A DNA stretch of 64,000 bases from Conchiformibius sp. (GTDB taxonomy: Bacteria > Pseudomonadota > Gammaproteobacteria > Burkholderiales > Neisseriaceae). The stretch is from assembly GCA_029984035.1 (NCBI GenBank), contig JASBYJ010000004.1:98536-162535 (forward strand), given 5' to 3'. The notes below the pieces were generated by a model. It did not search any database and was not told the origin of the DNA. It saw only the letters and a list, made by a program, of their open reading frames with translations. This document shows positions 54,008 through 62,295 of this stretch, in pieces. Each line of letters opens with the position of its first letter. Positions within the stretch are counted from its first letter, which is position 1. A program made the position numbers and the translations under genes.

Positions 54008-54442
54008 TTACTTGCGGATGCGTTGCAAACGCAGTAAAGAGCCGTTTTGTTGTTGCAGCAACAGTATATCCTCCCGTTCTGCGGTCAGCTGCCAAGCGCC
54101 TTGTATGCTTGCTTGTGCAAATTGGCGTTCCAAGTTCATTTGCTCGGGTTCGCACATCATTAATGTGCTTGCTATCGGGCCGAAAATTATCCCGTCTGCT
54201 GTTTCGCTTACTTGGAACATCATATGGTTACAACCGAAATAAGCATTGCCGCGCGGCAATTCGGTGAACGATAAGCGCGCTGCCGACAGGCTTTGCGTGG
54301 AAGCCTGGTCAAATGCAACAAGCTGCCAGTTGCCCGATAAGGCGGATATGGGCAGTGTCGGAGCAGGGTGGGCTTGGGTATCGGCAGGTAGGGATGCACA
54401 GGCAGATAAACCGATGGCTGCGGTAAGTAAGATATTTTTCAT
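54008..54442 (-). CDS. META-domain (HslJ-like) lipoprotein
   Basis: A 144-aa protein. Lipobox AIGLSACAS puts the lipidated Cys at about residue 14. The mature part has the META/HslJ pattern: ISALSGNWQLVAFD, RGNAYFGCNHMMFQV, IASTLMMCEPEQMNLERQF. Outer-membrane or periplasmic; HslJ relatives are linked with heat or novobiocin tolerance. ATG ending 54442 is chosen over an upstream start in the same frame because the signal peptide begins there. Confidence 0.85.
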   Translation of the reverse strand: MKNILLTAAIGLSACASLPADTQAHPAPTLPISALSGNWQLVAFDQASTQSLSAARLSFTELPRGNAYFGCNHMMFQVSETADGIIFGPIASTLMMCEPEQMNLERQFAQASIQGAWQLTAEREDILLLQQQNGSLLRLQRIRK

Positions 54443-54671
54443 AATGGTTCTCGGAGTTGGAAACAAGTGCCGGTGTCCGTATGGGACAGTGGTATAGCAT
54501 AAATATAACAAATATAATGATTTTTGATTAATCTATTGAAGAGTAAATGGTTTTTCTGTTTTTAAGTACGGACTTCTATGCGGTATGTTCCATGCGGATT
54601 CGATTCTGAAATATGGCAACGATATGGCGGTATGCCCGACCGTTTCAGGCAGCCTGTTTGCAATTGATGCT

Positions 54672-55205
54672 TTATTTTTTAACGGGATATTTGGACAGCA
54701 TTCTTTGCAGTGTGCGTCTGTGCATATTCAATGCCCGCGCCGTTGCCGAGATATTGCCGTGGTTTTGTTGCAATATGAATTGAATGTGTTCCCACTGTTG
54801 GCGTTTTAAAGACAAGCCTTTTTCAGGCAGCGGTTCGGTCTCCGGCTCGGCAGGTTCGGTTTCCGAATGGTCAAACGCCTGTAAAATCGCCGCCACATCG
54901 GCAGGTTTGGGCAGATACTGCCATGCACCCAGTTTGACGGCGGATACGGCGGTGCTGATACTGGCATAGCCTGTCAGTACCACAATTCTGGCATCGGCAA
55001 ACCGTTGTTTTAATTCAGGCAGCAGGCGGATGCCCGAAGTGTTGCCCAAGTTCAAATCTAAAACAATCCCTTGCGGAGATTGTGTGTAAGCCGCTAAATC
55101 CTCTTCATTACCCACCCAATCCAAGAGCAGATTGTGTCGTTGGAAACTGCGTTGCATCAAATGGGCAAAGGTTTCGTCATCGTCTATCAGCAGAAAATGC
55201 TGCAT
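54672..55205 (-). CDS. RegA/ActR-type response regulator
   Basis: A 177-aa two-domain regulator. The receiver has the acidic pocket LIDDDETF, phospho-Asp in IVLDLNLGNTSG, Thr in VVLTGYAS and Lys in YLPKPAD. A Pro/Glu linker is followed by a short Fis-like HTH, GNISATARALNMHRRTLQRML, close to RegA/PrrA/ActR of redox control. No sensor kinase lies next to it in this window. Confidence 0.85.
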   Translation of the reverse strand: MQHFLLIDDDETFAHLMQRSFQRHNLLLDWVGNEEDLAAYTQSPQGIVLDLNLGNTSGIRLLPELKQRFADARIVVLTGYASISTAVSAVKLGAWQYLPKPADVAAILQAFDHSETEPAEPETEPLPEKGLSLKRQQWEHIQFILQQNHGNISATARALNMHRRTLQRMLSKYPVKK

Positions 55206-55388
55206 GGTGCTTCCTTAATGGTTGCGTTATCGGTGCTTGCGGTTTCGGGTTGCTGTCTGAACCGTGTTCGGTCCGAATGGGTTGGGCAATATCCGGGAAA
55301 TTTCCGTAGGAATGCTTCGGGTTCGGTTGCAGTGTGTCAGTCGAATATTTCTATCAATCATAGCTTTCCCATTGCCGGATTCCAAACT

Positions 55389-55850
55389 CTAAACATACAG
55401 ATGCAAAGGGCCGGATGAAGAGGGATAGCTCAATATCGGCGGTATTTGGTTTTTCTCACATGTTTCCGAGCATATGTATTTCAGATAGTATCGGGTCGGG
55501 TTGTATTGTGCTTCCCATATTTCCTGCGGCGGATAACGCCCGTGTTGTGCGTGATAGGCATTTAATTCATCGGCGATTTTTTGTGCGTAAATCCGTGCGT
55601 TGCGGTTATAGACATGGTGCATGGCATACGAAACAGCAAATGCTGCCAGCCAACACAGCAGTTTCGTCAGCCAAAGACGCAGTCGTTTGCGCAATAAAAT
55701 GCCGTTTATCAAGGTGTACGGCAATCAAACCAGCATGAACAATACTGCCGTGAGACGGCCGAATATCATTGGCAGCGGTTGCGTGATGAACAGGAAAACG
55801 TTTATACCGATTAATGTTGCGATAATTGGCTTTAGGGGAAGCTGTGGCAT
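55389..55850 (-). pseudogene. small membrane protein gene split by an in-frame TGA
   Basis: ATG ending 55850 opens a 41-codon frame with a hydrophobic helix (IIATLIGINVFLFITQPLP) that stops at TGA 55725-55727. The same frame continues at once with LPYTLINGILLRKRLRLW and another helix, then a soluble part with ADELNAYHAQHGRYPPQEIW, to 55389. The TGA falls where a Trp would fit. The joined protein would be about 153 aa. The downstream part could only start at TTG. Family unknown. Confidence 0.55.
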
Positions 55851-55958
55851 TTGTCTGTTCTTTATCAATTTCAGGCAGCCTGAAAATATCAAGCTGCCAT
55901 ATTGATAGCAAGCTGCTTTATTTTTTGCGTCTCAGTTTGTGTTTTCAGGCAGCCGCGT

Positions 55959-57437
55959 TCACAATCCCAATTTATCCCACATTTCATCAACCTGCTTCAC
56001 CGTTGCCGCATCGCGCTCAATCACGCGCCCCCATTCGCGCTGCGTTTCGCCCGCCCATTTGTGGGTCGCGTCCAAGCCCATTTTGCCGCCCAAACCGCTC
56101 ACGGGACTGGCAAAATCCAAATAATCAATCGGCGTGTTTTCCATCAAAACCGTGTCGCGCACGGGGTCCATGCGCGTGGTTACCGCCCAAACCACTTCTT
56201 TCCAGTCGCGGCAGTCAATATCGTCGTCCACCACAATGATGAATTTGGTGTACATAAACTGGCGCAAAAACGACCAACAGCCCATCATCACCCGTTTGGC
56301 GTGTCCCGCATACTGTTTTTTAATGGAAACCACCGCCATGCGGTAGGAACAGCCTTCGGGCGGCAGGTAAAAATCCACGATTTCGGGAAACTGTTTTTGC
56401 AGCAAAGGCACAAACACTTCGTTTAACGCCACGCCCAATACGGCCGGTTCGTCCGGCGGTTTGCCGGTGTAGGTGCTGTGGTAAATCGGATTTTCGCGCA
56501 TGGTGATGCGTTCCACCGTCAGCACGGGGAAACGGTCTTGCTCGTTGTAATAGCCGGTGTGGTCGCCGTAGGGCCCTTCCAGCGCGGTTTCATCGGGGTG
56601 AATCACGCCCTCCAACACGATTTCGGCGCGGGCGGGAACCTGCAAATCGTTGCCGATGCACTTGACCAACTCCGTCCGCGCACCGCGCAGCAAGCCCGCA
56701 AACTGGTATTCGCTCAAGGTGTCGGGAACGGGCGTTACCGCGCCGAGAATGGTGGCGGGGTCGCAGCCCAACACCACCGCAACGGGATAAGGCGTGTCGG
56801 GGTGCAGTTTTTTGTGCGCCTGAAAATCCAATGCGCCGCCGCGATGCGCCAGCCAACGCATAATCAGCTTGTTTTTGCCGATAAGCTGTTGGCGGTAAAT
56901 GCCGAGATTTTGGCGTTTTTTGTGCGGGCCGCGCGTTACGGTCAAACCCCAAGTAATCAAAGGCGCAACGTCGCCCGCCCAGCAATGTTGAATCGGCAGG
57001 CGGGTCAAATCCACGTTTTCCCCTTCCCAAACAATTTGTTGGCAAGGCGCGTTTTTGACGATGTTCGGCGACATGCTCCAAATATCCTTCAGCAAAGGCA
57101 GTTTGGCAAACGCGTCTTTGATGCCTTTGGGCGGTTCGGGTTCTTTCAGGTAGGCGAGCGTTTGACCGATTTCGCGCAGTTTGGCGGGGCTGTCCGCGCC
57201 CATGCCCGCCGCCACCCGCGCGGTCGTGCCGAACAGGTTGGCGAGCACGGGAAAGTCGTAGCGCGTGCCGTCTTGCCGCACCGCGTTTTCAAACAATAAG
57301 GCCGCGCCGCCCTGCCGCAATACGCGGTCGGCGATTTCGGTCATCTGCAAATGCGGGGAAACGGGCGCGGCGATGCGTTTGAGTTCGCCGCGCGTTTCCA
57401 ATTGGGCGATAAATTCGCGTAAATCTTTGTATTTCAT
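55959..57437 (-). CDS. ubiD: UbiD 3-octaprenyl-4-hydroxybenzoate decarboxylase
   Basis: A 492-aa prenyl-FMN-dependent decarboxylase of ubiquinone synthesis. N-terminal MKYKDLREFIAQLETRGELKRI is the family start. The NIGIYR-type block appears as RQNLGIYRQQLIGKNKLIMRW, and the active site E-x-x-x-R/E-G-P-Y-G-D-H-T-G-Y is in ALEGPYGDHTGYYN. The length is the usual one. GGGAG precedes the ATG. The prenyl-FMN synthase UbiX is not in this window. Confidence 0.95.
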   Translation of the reverse strand: MKYKDLREFIAQLETRGELKRIAAPVSPHLQMTEIADRVLRQGGAALLFENAVRQDGTRYDFPVLANLFGTTARVAAGMGADSPAKLREIGQTLAYLKEPEPPKGIKDAFAKLPLLKDIWSMSPNIVKNAPCQQIVWEGENVDLTRLPIQHCWAGDVAPLITWGLTVTRGPHKKRQNLGIYRQQLIGKNKLIMRWLAHRGGALDFQAHKKLHPDTPYPVAVVLGCDPATILGAVTPVPDTLSEYQFAGLLRGARTELVKCIGNDLQVPARAEIVLEGVIHPDETALEGPYGDHTGYYNEQDRFPVLTVERITMRENPIYHSTYTGKPPDEPAVLGVALNEVFVPLLQKQFPEIVDFYLPPEGCSYRMAVVSIKKQYAGHAKRVMMGCWSFLRQFMYTKFIIVVDDDIDCRDWKEVVWAVTTRMDPVRDTVLMENTPIDYLDFASPVSGLGGKMGLDATHKWAGETQREWGRVIERDAATVKQVDEMWDKLGL

Positions 57438-57534
57438 AAAAACTCCCATTTCGGGCAGCCTGAAACGCGCCAAATCCGCCGCAGCGCAAGACAAACCGCC
57501 GCATTTTTCAGGCTGCCTGAAAAAATTTTTCCTT

Positions 57535-58050
57535 TTATTTTTTCCGTTCGGATAAATTGAATTTCTGCGTTATCCGCTTCATAACACAATGCATGAATAC
57601 CAAATTCGCTATCATTACCGCCACGCAGGCGATTGAGGCCGTTATGATTTGAACGGCCGGATAAGGAGCGCGTTGCCAAGTCTCATGCAAAACCGCCATG
57701 CTGACGGGCAGTAAAATCACGCTGCTGAGCACAGCAGGCACATACCGCCGAATGATTGCGCTTTGCACGATATGAACCGCCAAATGTATGGCAAAAGCGA
57801 TAAACGCTCCCATCCAAATCAAATACCATTGGTAATAAACGGCCGTCAATACAATCAAGATACAGCACAAGTATTGTTCCAATACGGCAAAAGCAAATCC
57901 TTCATAACTGAAATTTTGACGGATTTTCAAAAGCAGCGGGTATCGATTGACAATATCCGGGTTTTTATCCAGCCAAATTCTCAAACCGATGATTTCTTCC
58001 AATTCATGTAGCATGAATATAACGGGAAACAACCACAACAGTTTGTTCAT
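57535..58050 (-). CDS. HXXEE domain membrane protein
   Basis: A 171-aa membrane protein with about five hydrophobic segments. The family motif is FMLHELEEIIG near residue 15 (H-x-x-E-E). Function unknown. It is the third gene after the sigma-54 promoter at 60449, 52 bp past the phosphoesterase gene on the same strand, and so might belong to the RNA-repair transcript, though a DUS lies between them. Confidence 0.75.
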   Translation of the reverse strand: MNKLLWLFPVIFMLHELEEIIGLRIWLDKNPDIVNRYPLLLKIRQNFSYEGFAFAVLEQYLCCILIVLTAVYYQWYLIWMGAFIAFAIHLAVHIVQSAIIRRYVPAVLSSVILLPVSMAVLHETWQRAPYPAVQIITASIACVAVMIANLVFMHCVMKRITQKFNLSERKK

Positions 58051-58102
58051 TTTTCTCCCTTCTTGGCCGGCCAAACGTCTTTTCAGGCTGCCTGAAACCC
58101 CT

Positions 58103-58750
58103 TTAAATATTGTTCCGCAACAACGCCTCGCGAACCCGCTGTGCCGCTTCTTCGGTATCGGCGGGAGGTGCGGTTTTTTCGCCGAAATGAGTTGTTTTCG
58201 GCAAATCGCGCAACAAACCGTCCACATCCTCCGCACTCAAAAAACGTCCGTGCAAATCCCAGCCCGCGTTCAGCACCCGTCCGCGCAACTCCGCTATGCG
58301 GTCGTGAATATGTCCGTGCAAATGATACCAACCTTTGTGGCAGCCGTCCCACTCTTGAATCGGATAGTGAAACAAAACAAGCTTTTGTTTGATTTCAGGC
58401 AGCCTGAGCAGCAAATAATCCTGAGCCGATGCCAATACGGGCAAACCGTCCTGTTTGCGTTTCGACAATAAACGCGGCGCGTGTTGGCGCAACAATCCGT
58501 CATGATTGCCGAAAATCAGATGGTGCCTGCCGTTCAGCCGTTGCAATACTGCTTCAATCTGCCCGATGTCTTTTGCAAACGATACATCGCCCAGATTATA
58601 AACCGTGTCTTGCGGCGATACGGTTTCATTCCAGCGGCGGATAAGGTATTCGTCCATTTCGCTGGCGTCTTGCGGACGAAAAGTCGGACAAAATTTAATG
58701 ATATTGGCATGGGAAAAATGCAAATCCGATGTGAAAAAAATCTTGCTCAT
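58103..58750 (-). CDS. calcineurin-type metallophosphoesterase
   Basis: A 215-aa protein with all metal-site blocks in order: FTSDLHFSHANII (D-x-H), YNLGDVSFA (G-D), IFGNHDGLLR (G-N-H-D), LFHYPI and YHLHGHIHDR (G-H-x-H). It resembles small DHH-like phosphatases and also the phosphoesterase domain of bacterial Pnkp. It lies 120 bp after the kinase-ligase gene on the same strand. A role in removing 2',3'-cyclic or 3' phosphates from RNA ends before ligation is my inference. Confidence 0.85.
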   Translation of the reverse strand: MSKIFFTSDLHFSHANIIKFCPTFRPQDASEMDEYLIRRWNETVSPQDTVYNLGDVSFAKDIGQIEAVLQRLNGRHHLIFGNHDGLLRQHAPRLLSKRKQDGLPVLASAQDYLLLRLPEIKQKLVLFHYPIQEWDGCHKGWYHLHGHIHDRIAELRGRVLNAGWDLHGRFLSAEDVDGLLRDLPKTTHFGEKTAPPADTEEAAQRVREALLRNNI

Positions 58751-58870
58751 GGTTTTTCCTTTTTTATCAAGTTGATGTATTGTCAGCCATGCCTGCGTAG
58801 CCGTTATTCCCCTGAAAATTCTGATGATTGACAGGGAGCGGATTGGCTCCTGTGGGTGTGGCATATTGAA

Positions 58871-60388
58871 TCAAGCCGCCGAATCGTGAATTTCATGATT
58901 GATAAAATCCTGAATAAACGTAATTTTCGCCAATTCATCCAAAGCGTTGAATTCCGCTTGATGGGCTTTGATATAGTCGATTAAGGGGTAAAACTCTTCA
59001 TCGGCATGGCGTTTGTCCAATTTGCGTGACAAAGACTGTTCCGTGCTGCGTCCTAAAAATTTGGAAATCAGGTAAAACGGCGATTTGAGTTTGAACAGCA
59101 ATTCGTCCGTTTCTGCGTCAAATACCATAAATCCTTCGTGTTTGACGGTTTTCAGCAAGGTTTTTAATTCGCCGAAGGTCAGATTGTGCAAGGTGTCGGG
59201 GCGGTGCAAGGGCGTATCGGGATGCATGGCGCTAAATTGTTTTGCCAAGTCGTCTAATTGTGCTTCGCTCATCGCTTTGCCCGTTGCCGCGTCAATCGCG
59301 CCAATCAGGGTTGCGCCCAAACGTTCGCGGATAATGTGGACATCGTTTTCGTCAGTCACTTCAAATAAAAACGTGCGGTTCGGGTGCTGCCTGAACAGGG
59401 TTTCGTATTGGCTGCAATGTTTTTCCGCCATACGCGCAAAATCACTGTCCAGCGAGCCGGTGGTGGAATACAGCACCTGTCCGTCAAACGCTGCGCCCGC
59501 GCTGGGGTGGTCGGGCGGCAGTTGCACGAAGGTGCAGCAGCCGAGAAAACCGTTGATTTTGACTACGGCGTTTACGCGATGCTCTTCTGAAATTTTAATC
59601 GGGTAACGGCTGTTTCGAGCGATACGTTCTGAATAGTTAAAGGTTTTTTTGAACGGGCGCACAATGATTTGATTGTGCGTGTCCAAAACCAAACCGCGCA
59701 TCTCCAGCAGGGCATCGTCAAAACGGTTTTCGTAAAACACGCTGCGGTGGTATTTGAGCACGCGCAATTCGGGATAGCGGCGCGAGGTTTTGGCGGTGAA
59801 ATTGCGCTGTTTGTAAAGCAGATAATCTTCGCTGACAAAGGTTTGTCTTTGCTCGTCAAATACGGGGCGGATATCGGCTGCGCGTTGGATGCGGGTCAGA
59901 ATTTCCGCCTGTTGCTGCGACATCGGGCGCACGGCGGGGACATGAATTTCATCGCGCACGGGATTGTTGTTGAGCTTTTGGTAAGCGGCGAGTACTTCGA
60001 TTTCGGGCACTCTGTGCAAATTGGGAAAAAAATTGTGCATACGGTAGATTTCCGTAGCAAAGCCGTGTTTATGCGCACTTTGCAGCAAGGCGCGGCAGGC
60101 GGCCGCCTTTTGATTGGTATTGGAGTGGACAATCAAAATATCTGCTTGCGGCGCTTGCCGGCCGCGTTTTAAGGCTGCCTGAAAACGTCTGTGTCCTTCT
60201 GCTTGTGCTTTGCCAAGGGCTTCGGAGCTGAAACGGTATGTTCCGTTTTCGTCTGTCATCAGCAAATCGTTTTCGATATGAACCACTTCTCCTTGCGGAT
60301 AATCGTGTTGAAATGCGGCGATTTGTTCGTGGGCGAACGTGGATTTTCCCGAACCTTGGTGTCCGCGGATTAAAATCAATTTTTGCAT
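58871..60388 (-). CDS. fused polynucleotide kinase / T4 Rnl1-like RNA ligase
   Basis: A 505-aa two-domain protein. Residues 1-~150 are a P-loop kinase (ILIRGHQGSGKST, 5-17; HIEND near 37). Residues ~180-505 are an ATP-dependent RNA ligase: RGLVLDT (231-237), motif I VVKING with nucleophile Lys277, motif III TFLFEVTDEND (339-349), motif IV HEGFMVF (417-423) and motif V LFKLKSP (431-437). The set matches the T4 Rnl1 family. Motif I has KxNG where KxDG is usual. Such a protein would phosphorylate a 5'-OH and seal it to a 3'-OH. A perfect sigma-54 promoter and divergent rtcR lie upstream. Confidence 0.88.
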   Translation of the reverse strand: MQKLILIRGHQGSGKSTFAHEQIAAFQHDYPQGEVVHIENDLLMTDENGTYRFSSEALGKAQAEGHRRFQAALKRGRQAPQADILIVHSNTNQKAAACRALLQSAHKHGFATEIYRMHNFFPNLHRVPEIEVLAAYQKLNNNPVRDEIHVPAVRPMSQQQAEILTRIQRAADIRPVFDEQRQTFVSEDYLLYKQRNFTAKTSRRYPELRVLKYHRSVFYENRFDDALLEMRGLVLDTHNQIIVRPFKKTFNYSERIARNSRYPIKISEEHRVNAVVKINGFLGCCTFVQLPPDHPSAGAAFDGQVLYSTTGSLDSDFARMAEKHCSQYETLFRQHPNRTFLFEVTDENDVHIIRERLGATLIGAIDAATGKAMSEAQLDDLAKQFSAMHPDTPLHRPDTLHNLTFGELKTLLKTVKHEGFMVFDAETDELLFKLKSPFYLISKFLGRSTEQSLSRKLDKRHADEEFYPLIDYIKAHQAEFNALDELAKITFIQDFINHEIHDSAA

Positions 60389-60448
60389 GGTTTCTCCTTA
60401 AAGTAATGCGGTTGAAGAATGATTTTGTCCGGTTGTGGTGCAGGTGTT

Positions 60449-60463
60449 GCAAAAGCTGTGCCA
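60449..60463 (-). promoter_or_regulatory. sigma-54 promoter of the kinase-ligase operon
   Basis: On the minus strand TGGCAC-AGCTT-TTGC matches the -24/-12 consensus TGGCAC-N5-TTGC at every defined position. Transcription should begin near 60437, giving a leader of about 50 nt before the ATG at 60388. The activator is expected to be RtcR, encoded divergently. Confidence 0.9.
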
Positions 60464-60562
60464 CATTGTCGCGCGGCGGACTTTTTATGATATAAGTTTT
60501 TAAAGTAAAAGGTGAAATTTTTCAGGCAGCCTGAAAATGCTTTATGCTAAAATCAGATAAAG

Positions 60563-60578
60563 CGCGCTTTAAAGCGCG
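60563..60578. promoter_or_regulatory. 16-bp perfect palindrome, candidate RtcR enhancer site
   Basis: CGCGCTTT/AAAGCGCG is centred about 133 bp upstream of the predicted sigma-54 start and 45 bp before the rtcR ATG. The distance fits an upstream activator site for a sigma-54 activator, and the position also allows autoregulation of rtcR. Binding by RtcR is inferred. Confidence 0.5.
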
Positions 60579-60615
60579 TAAACGATTTTTTGGGCGTATT
60601 TGCGGGAAGGGTGAA

Positions 60616-62205
60616 ATGGCAAAGAAACGGGTATTGATTTCTTTTGTGGGAACGGTATTGGACAGCGCACAGGGTAAAGGGCGTTGGTTGAAATGGCGTC
60701 CGAATATTGCCGTGCACCGGTTGGCAAAAATCGAACGCACGGAATTGTTTTTTAGTGAAAAATACCGAGACTTGGCGGAAGGAATACGCAGCGATGTCGG
60801 TGAAATCGCGCCGCAGGCGGAAGTGAATTTGGTGCCGATGGAATTGGCCAATCCGTGGGATTTCAGCGAAGTGTATGCCGCTTTGGACGCATGGGCGGCA
60901 GCTTATCCCTTTGATACGGAAAACGAAGAATATTGGGTACACATCACCACAGGCACGCATGTGGTGCAGATTTGTCTGTTTTTATTGGTGGAAAGCCGCC
61001 GCATGCCGGCGGTATTGCTGCAAACCGCGCCGCCGAGAGCGCAACGCCGCAGTATGGCGGCAGGCGATGCGGGGCATTATGAAATCATCGATTTGGATTT
61101 GGCGCGTTACGATGCTTTGGCGGCGCGGTTGGAAGCAGTACGGGACGATGCGCTGCGTTATCTGAAAAACGATATTCCTACGCGCAATCCTCAGTTTAAC
61201 CGCATGATTGCCGAAATCGAACAAGTGGCTTTGCAATCGCCTTTGCCGATTCTGTTAAGCGGCCCGACCGGTTCGGGCAAATCGGTGTTGGCGCGGCGGA
61301 TTTTTGAATTGAAAAAAGCGCGGCATTTGGTGTCGGGGCGGTTTGTGGACGTCAATTGCGCCACCTTGCGCGGCGATGCGGCGGCTTCGGCATTGTTCGG
61401 ACACAAAAAAGGAGCGTTTACGGGCGCGGCGGAACAGCGTGCAGGCTGGCTGAAAAGTGCCGACAAGGGTATTTTGTTTTTGGACGAAATCGGCGATTTG
61501 GGCGCGGACGAACAAACCATGCTGCTCAAAGCAATTGAAGAAAAAAGATTTTATCCCGTAGGTAGCGACCACGAAAGCGAAAGCCGCTTCCAATTGATTG
61601 CCGCCACCAACCGAGATTTACGCGCAGAAGTGAGAGCGGGGCGTTTCCGTGAAGATTTGTTTGCACGTATCAATGTGTGGCACTACTCGTTGCCCGCGCT
61701 GGCCGACCGCCGCGAAGACATCGAACCGAATTTGGCTCATCAATTGGCGTTGGCGGCGCAGGAGTTGGGGCGCAGCACCCGTTTTAACCGTGAAGCGCAG
61801 CAGGCGTATTTGGCGTTTGCATTATCGCCCGAAGCGGTATGGACGGGTAATTTCCGCGACTTGTCGGGCAGTGTGATGCGTTTGGCAACTTTGGCGCGGC
61901 ACGGGCGCATCGACACCGATTTGGTGCATGCAGAAATCGAGCGGTTGCGCTGGCAATGGCGGGAAGCGGTTTCAGGCAGCCTGCCAGCCGCCACGCTGCC
62001 TGAAAAAGTGCGCCGACAGGATTTTGATGCTTTTGATTTAATGCAGTTGGAGCAGGTTTTGGCAGTGTGCCGCCGCCACGCCACCTTATCTCAGGCGGGG
62101 CGTGCTTTGTTCGGCGTATCGCGCTTGAAACGCGCCAGCCCGAATGACGGCGACCGTTTGCGCAAATATTTGGCCCGTTTCGGGCTGACGTGGGCGGATG
62201 TGTGA
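60616..62205 (+). CDS. rtcR: RtcR sigma-54-dependent RNA-repair regulator
   Basis: A 529-aa activator. The N-terminal CARF-type sensor begins KKRVLISFVGTVLDSAQGKG and includes the ligand-loop HITTGTHV (109-116). It senses RNA fragments with 2',3'-cyclic phosphate ends in the E. coli homologue. The AAA+ domain has Walker A SGPTGSGKS (215-223), the sigma-54 contact loop GAFTGA (266-271) and Walker B ILFLDEIGD (286-294). The C-terminus carries a Fis-like HTH (HATLSQAGRALFGVSRLKR). Length equals E. coli RtcR. ATG 60616 follows GGGAAGGG. Divergent from the kinase-ligase gene rather than rtcBA. Confidence 0.93.
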   Translation: MAKKRVLISFVGTVLDSAQGKGRWLKWRPNIAVHRLAKIERTELFFSEKYRDLAEGIRSDVGEIAPQAEVNLVPMELANPWDFSEVYAALDAWAAAYPFDTENEEYWVHITTGTHVVQICLFLLVESRRMPAVLLQTAPPRAQRRSMAAGDAGHYEIIDLDLARYDALAARLEAVRDDALRYLKNDIPTRNPQFNRMIAEIEQVALQSPLPILLSGPTGSGKSVLARRIFELKKARHLVSGRFVDVNCATLRGDAAASALFGHKKGAFTGAAEQRAGWLKSADKGILFLDEIGDLGADEQTMLLKAIEEKRFYPVGSDHESESRFQLIAATNRDLRAEVRAGRFREDLFARINVWHYSLPALADRREDIEPNLAHQLALAAQELGRSTRFNREAQQAYLAFALSPEAVWTGNFRDLSGSVMRLATLARHGRIDTDLVHAEIERLRWQWREAVSGSLPAATLPEKVRRQDFDAFDLMQLEQVLAVCRRHATLSQAGRALFGVSRLKRASPNDGDRLRKYLARFGLTWADV

Positions 62206-62295
62206 AACCGTTTCAGGCAGCCTGAAAATCCGCCCGCCACACTGTGCAAAACCGCCTTATAATTTCTATTTCCCCAACTTTATGAAAGCCAAAAC

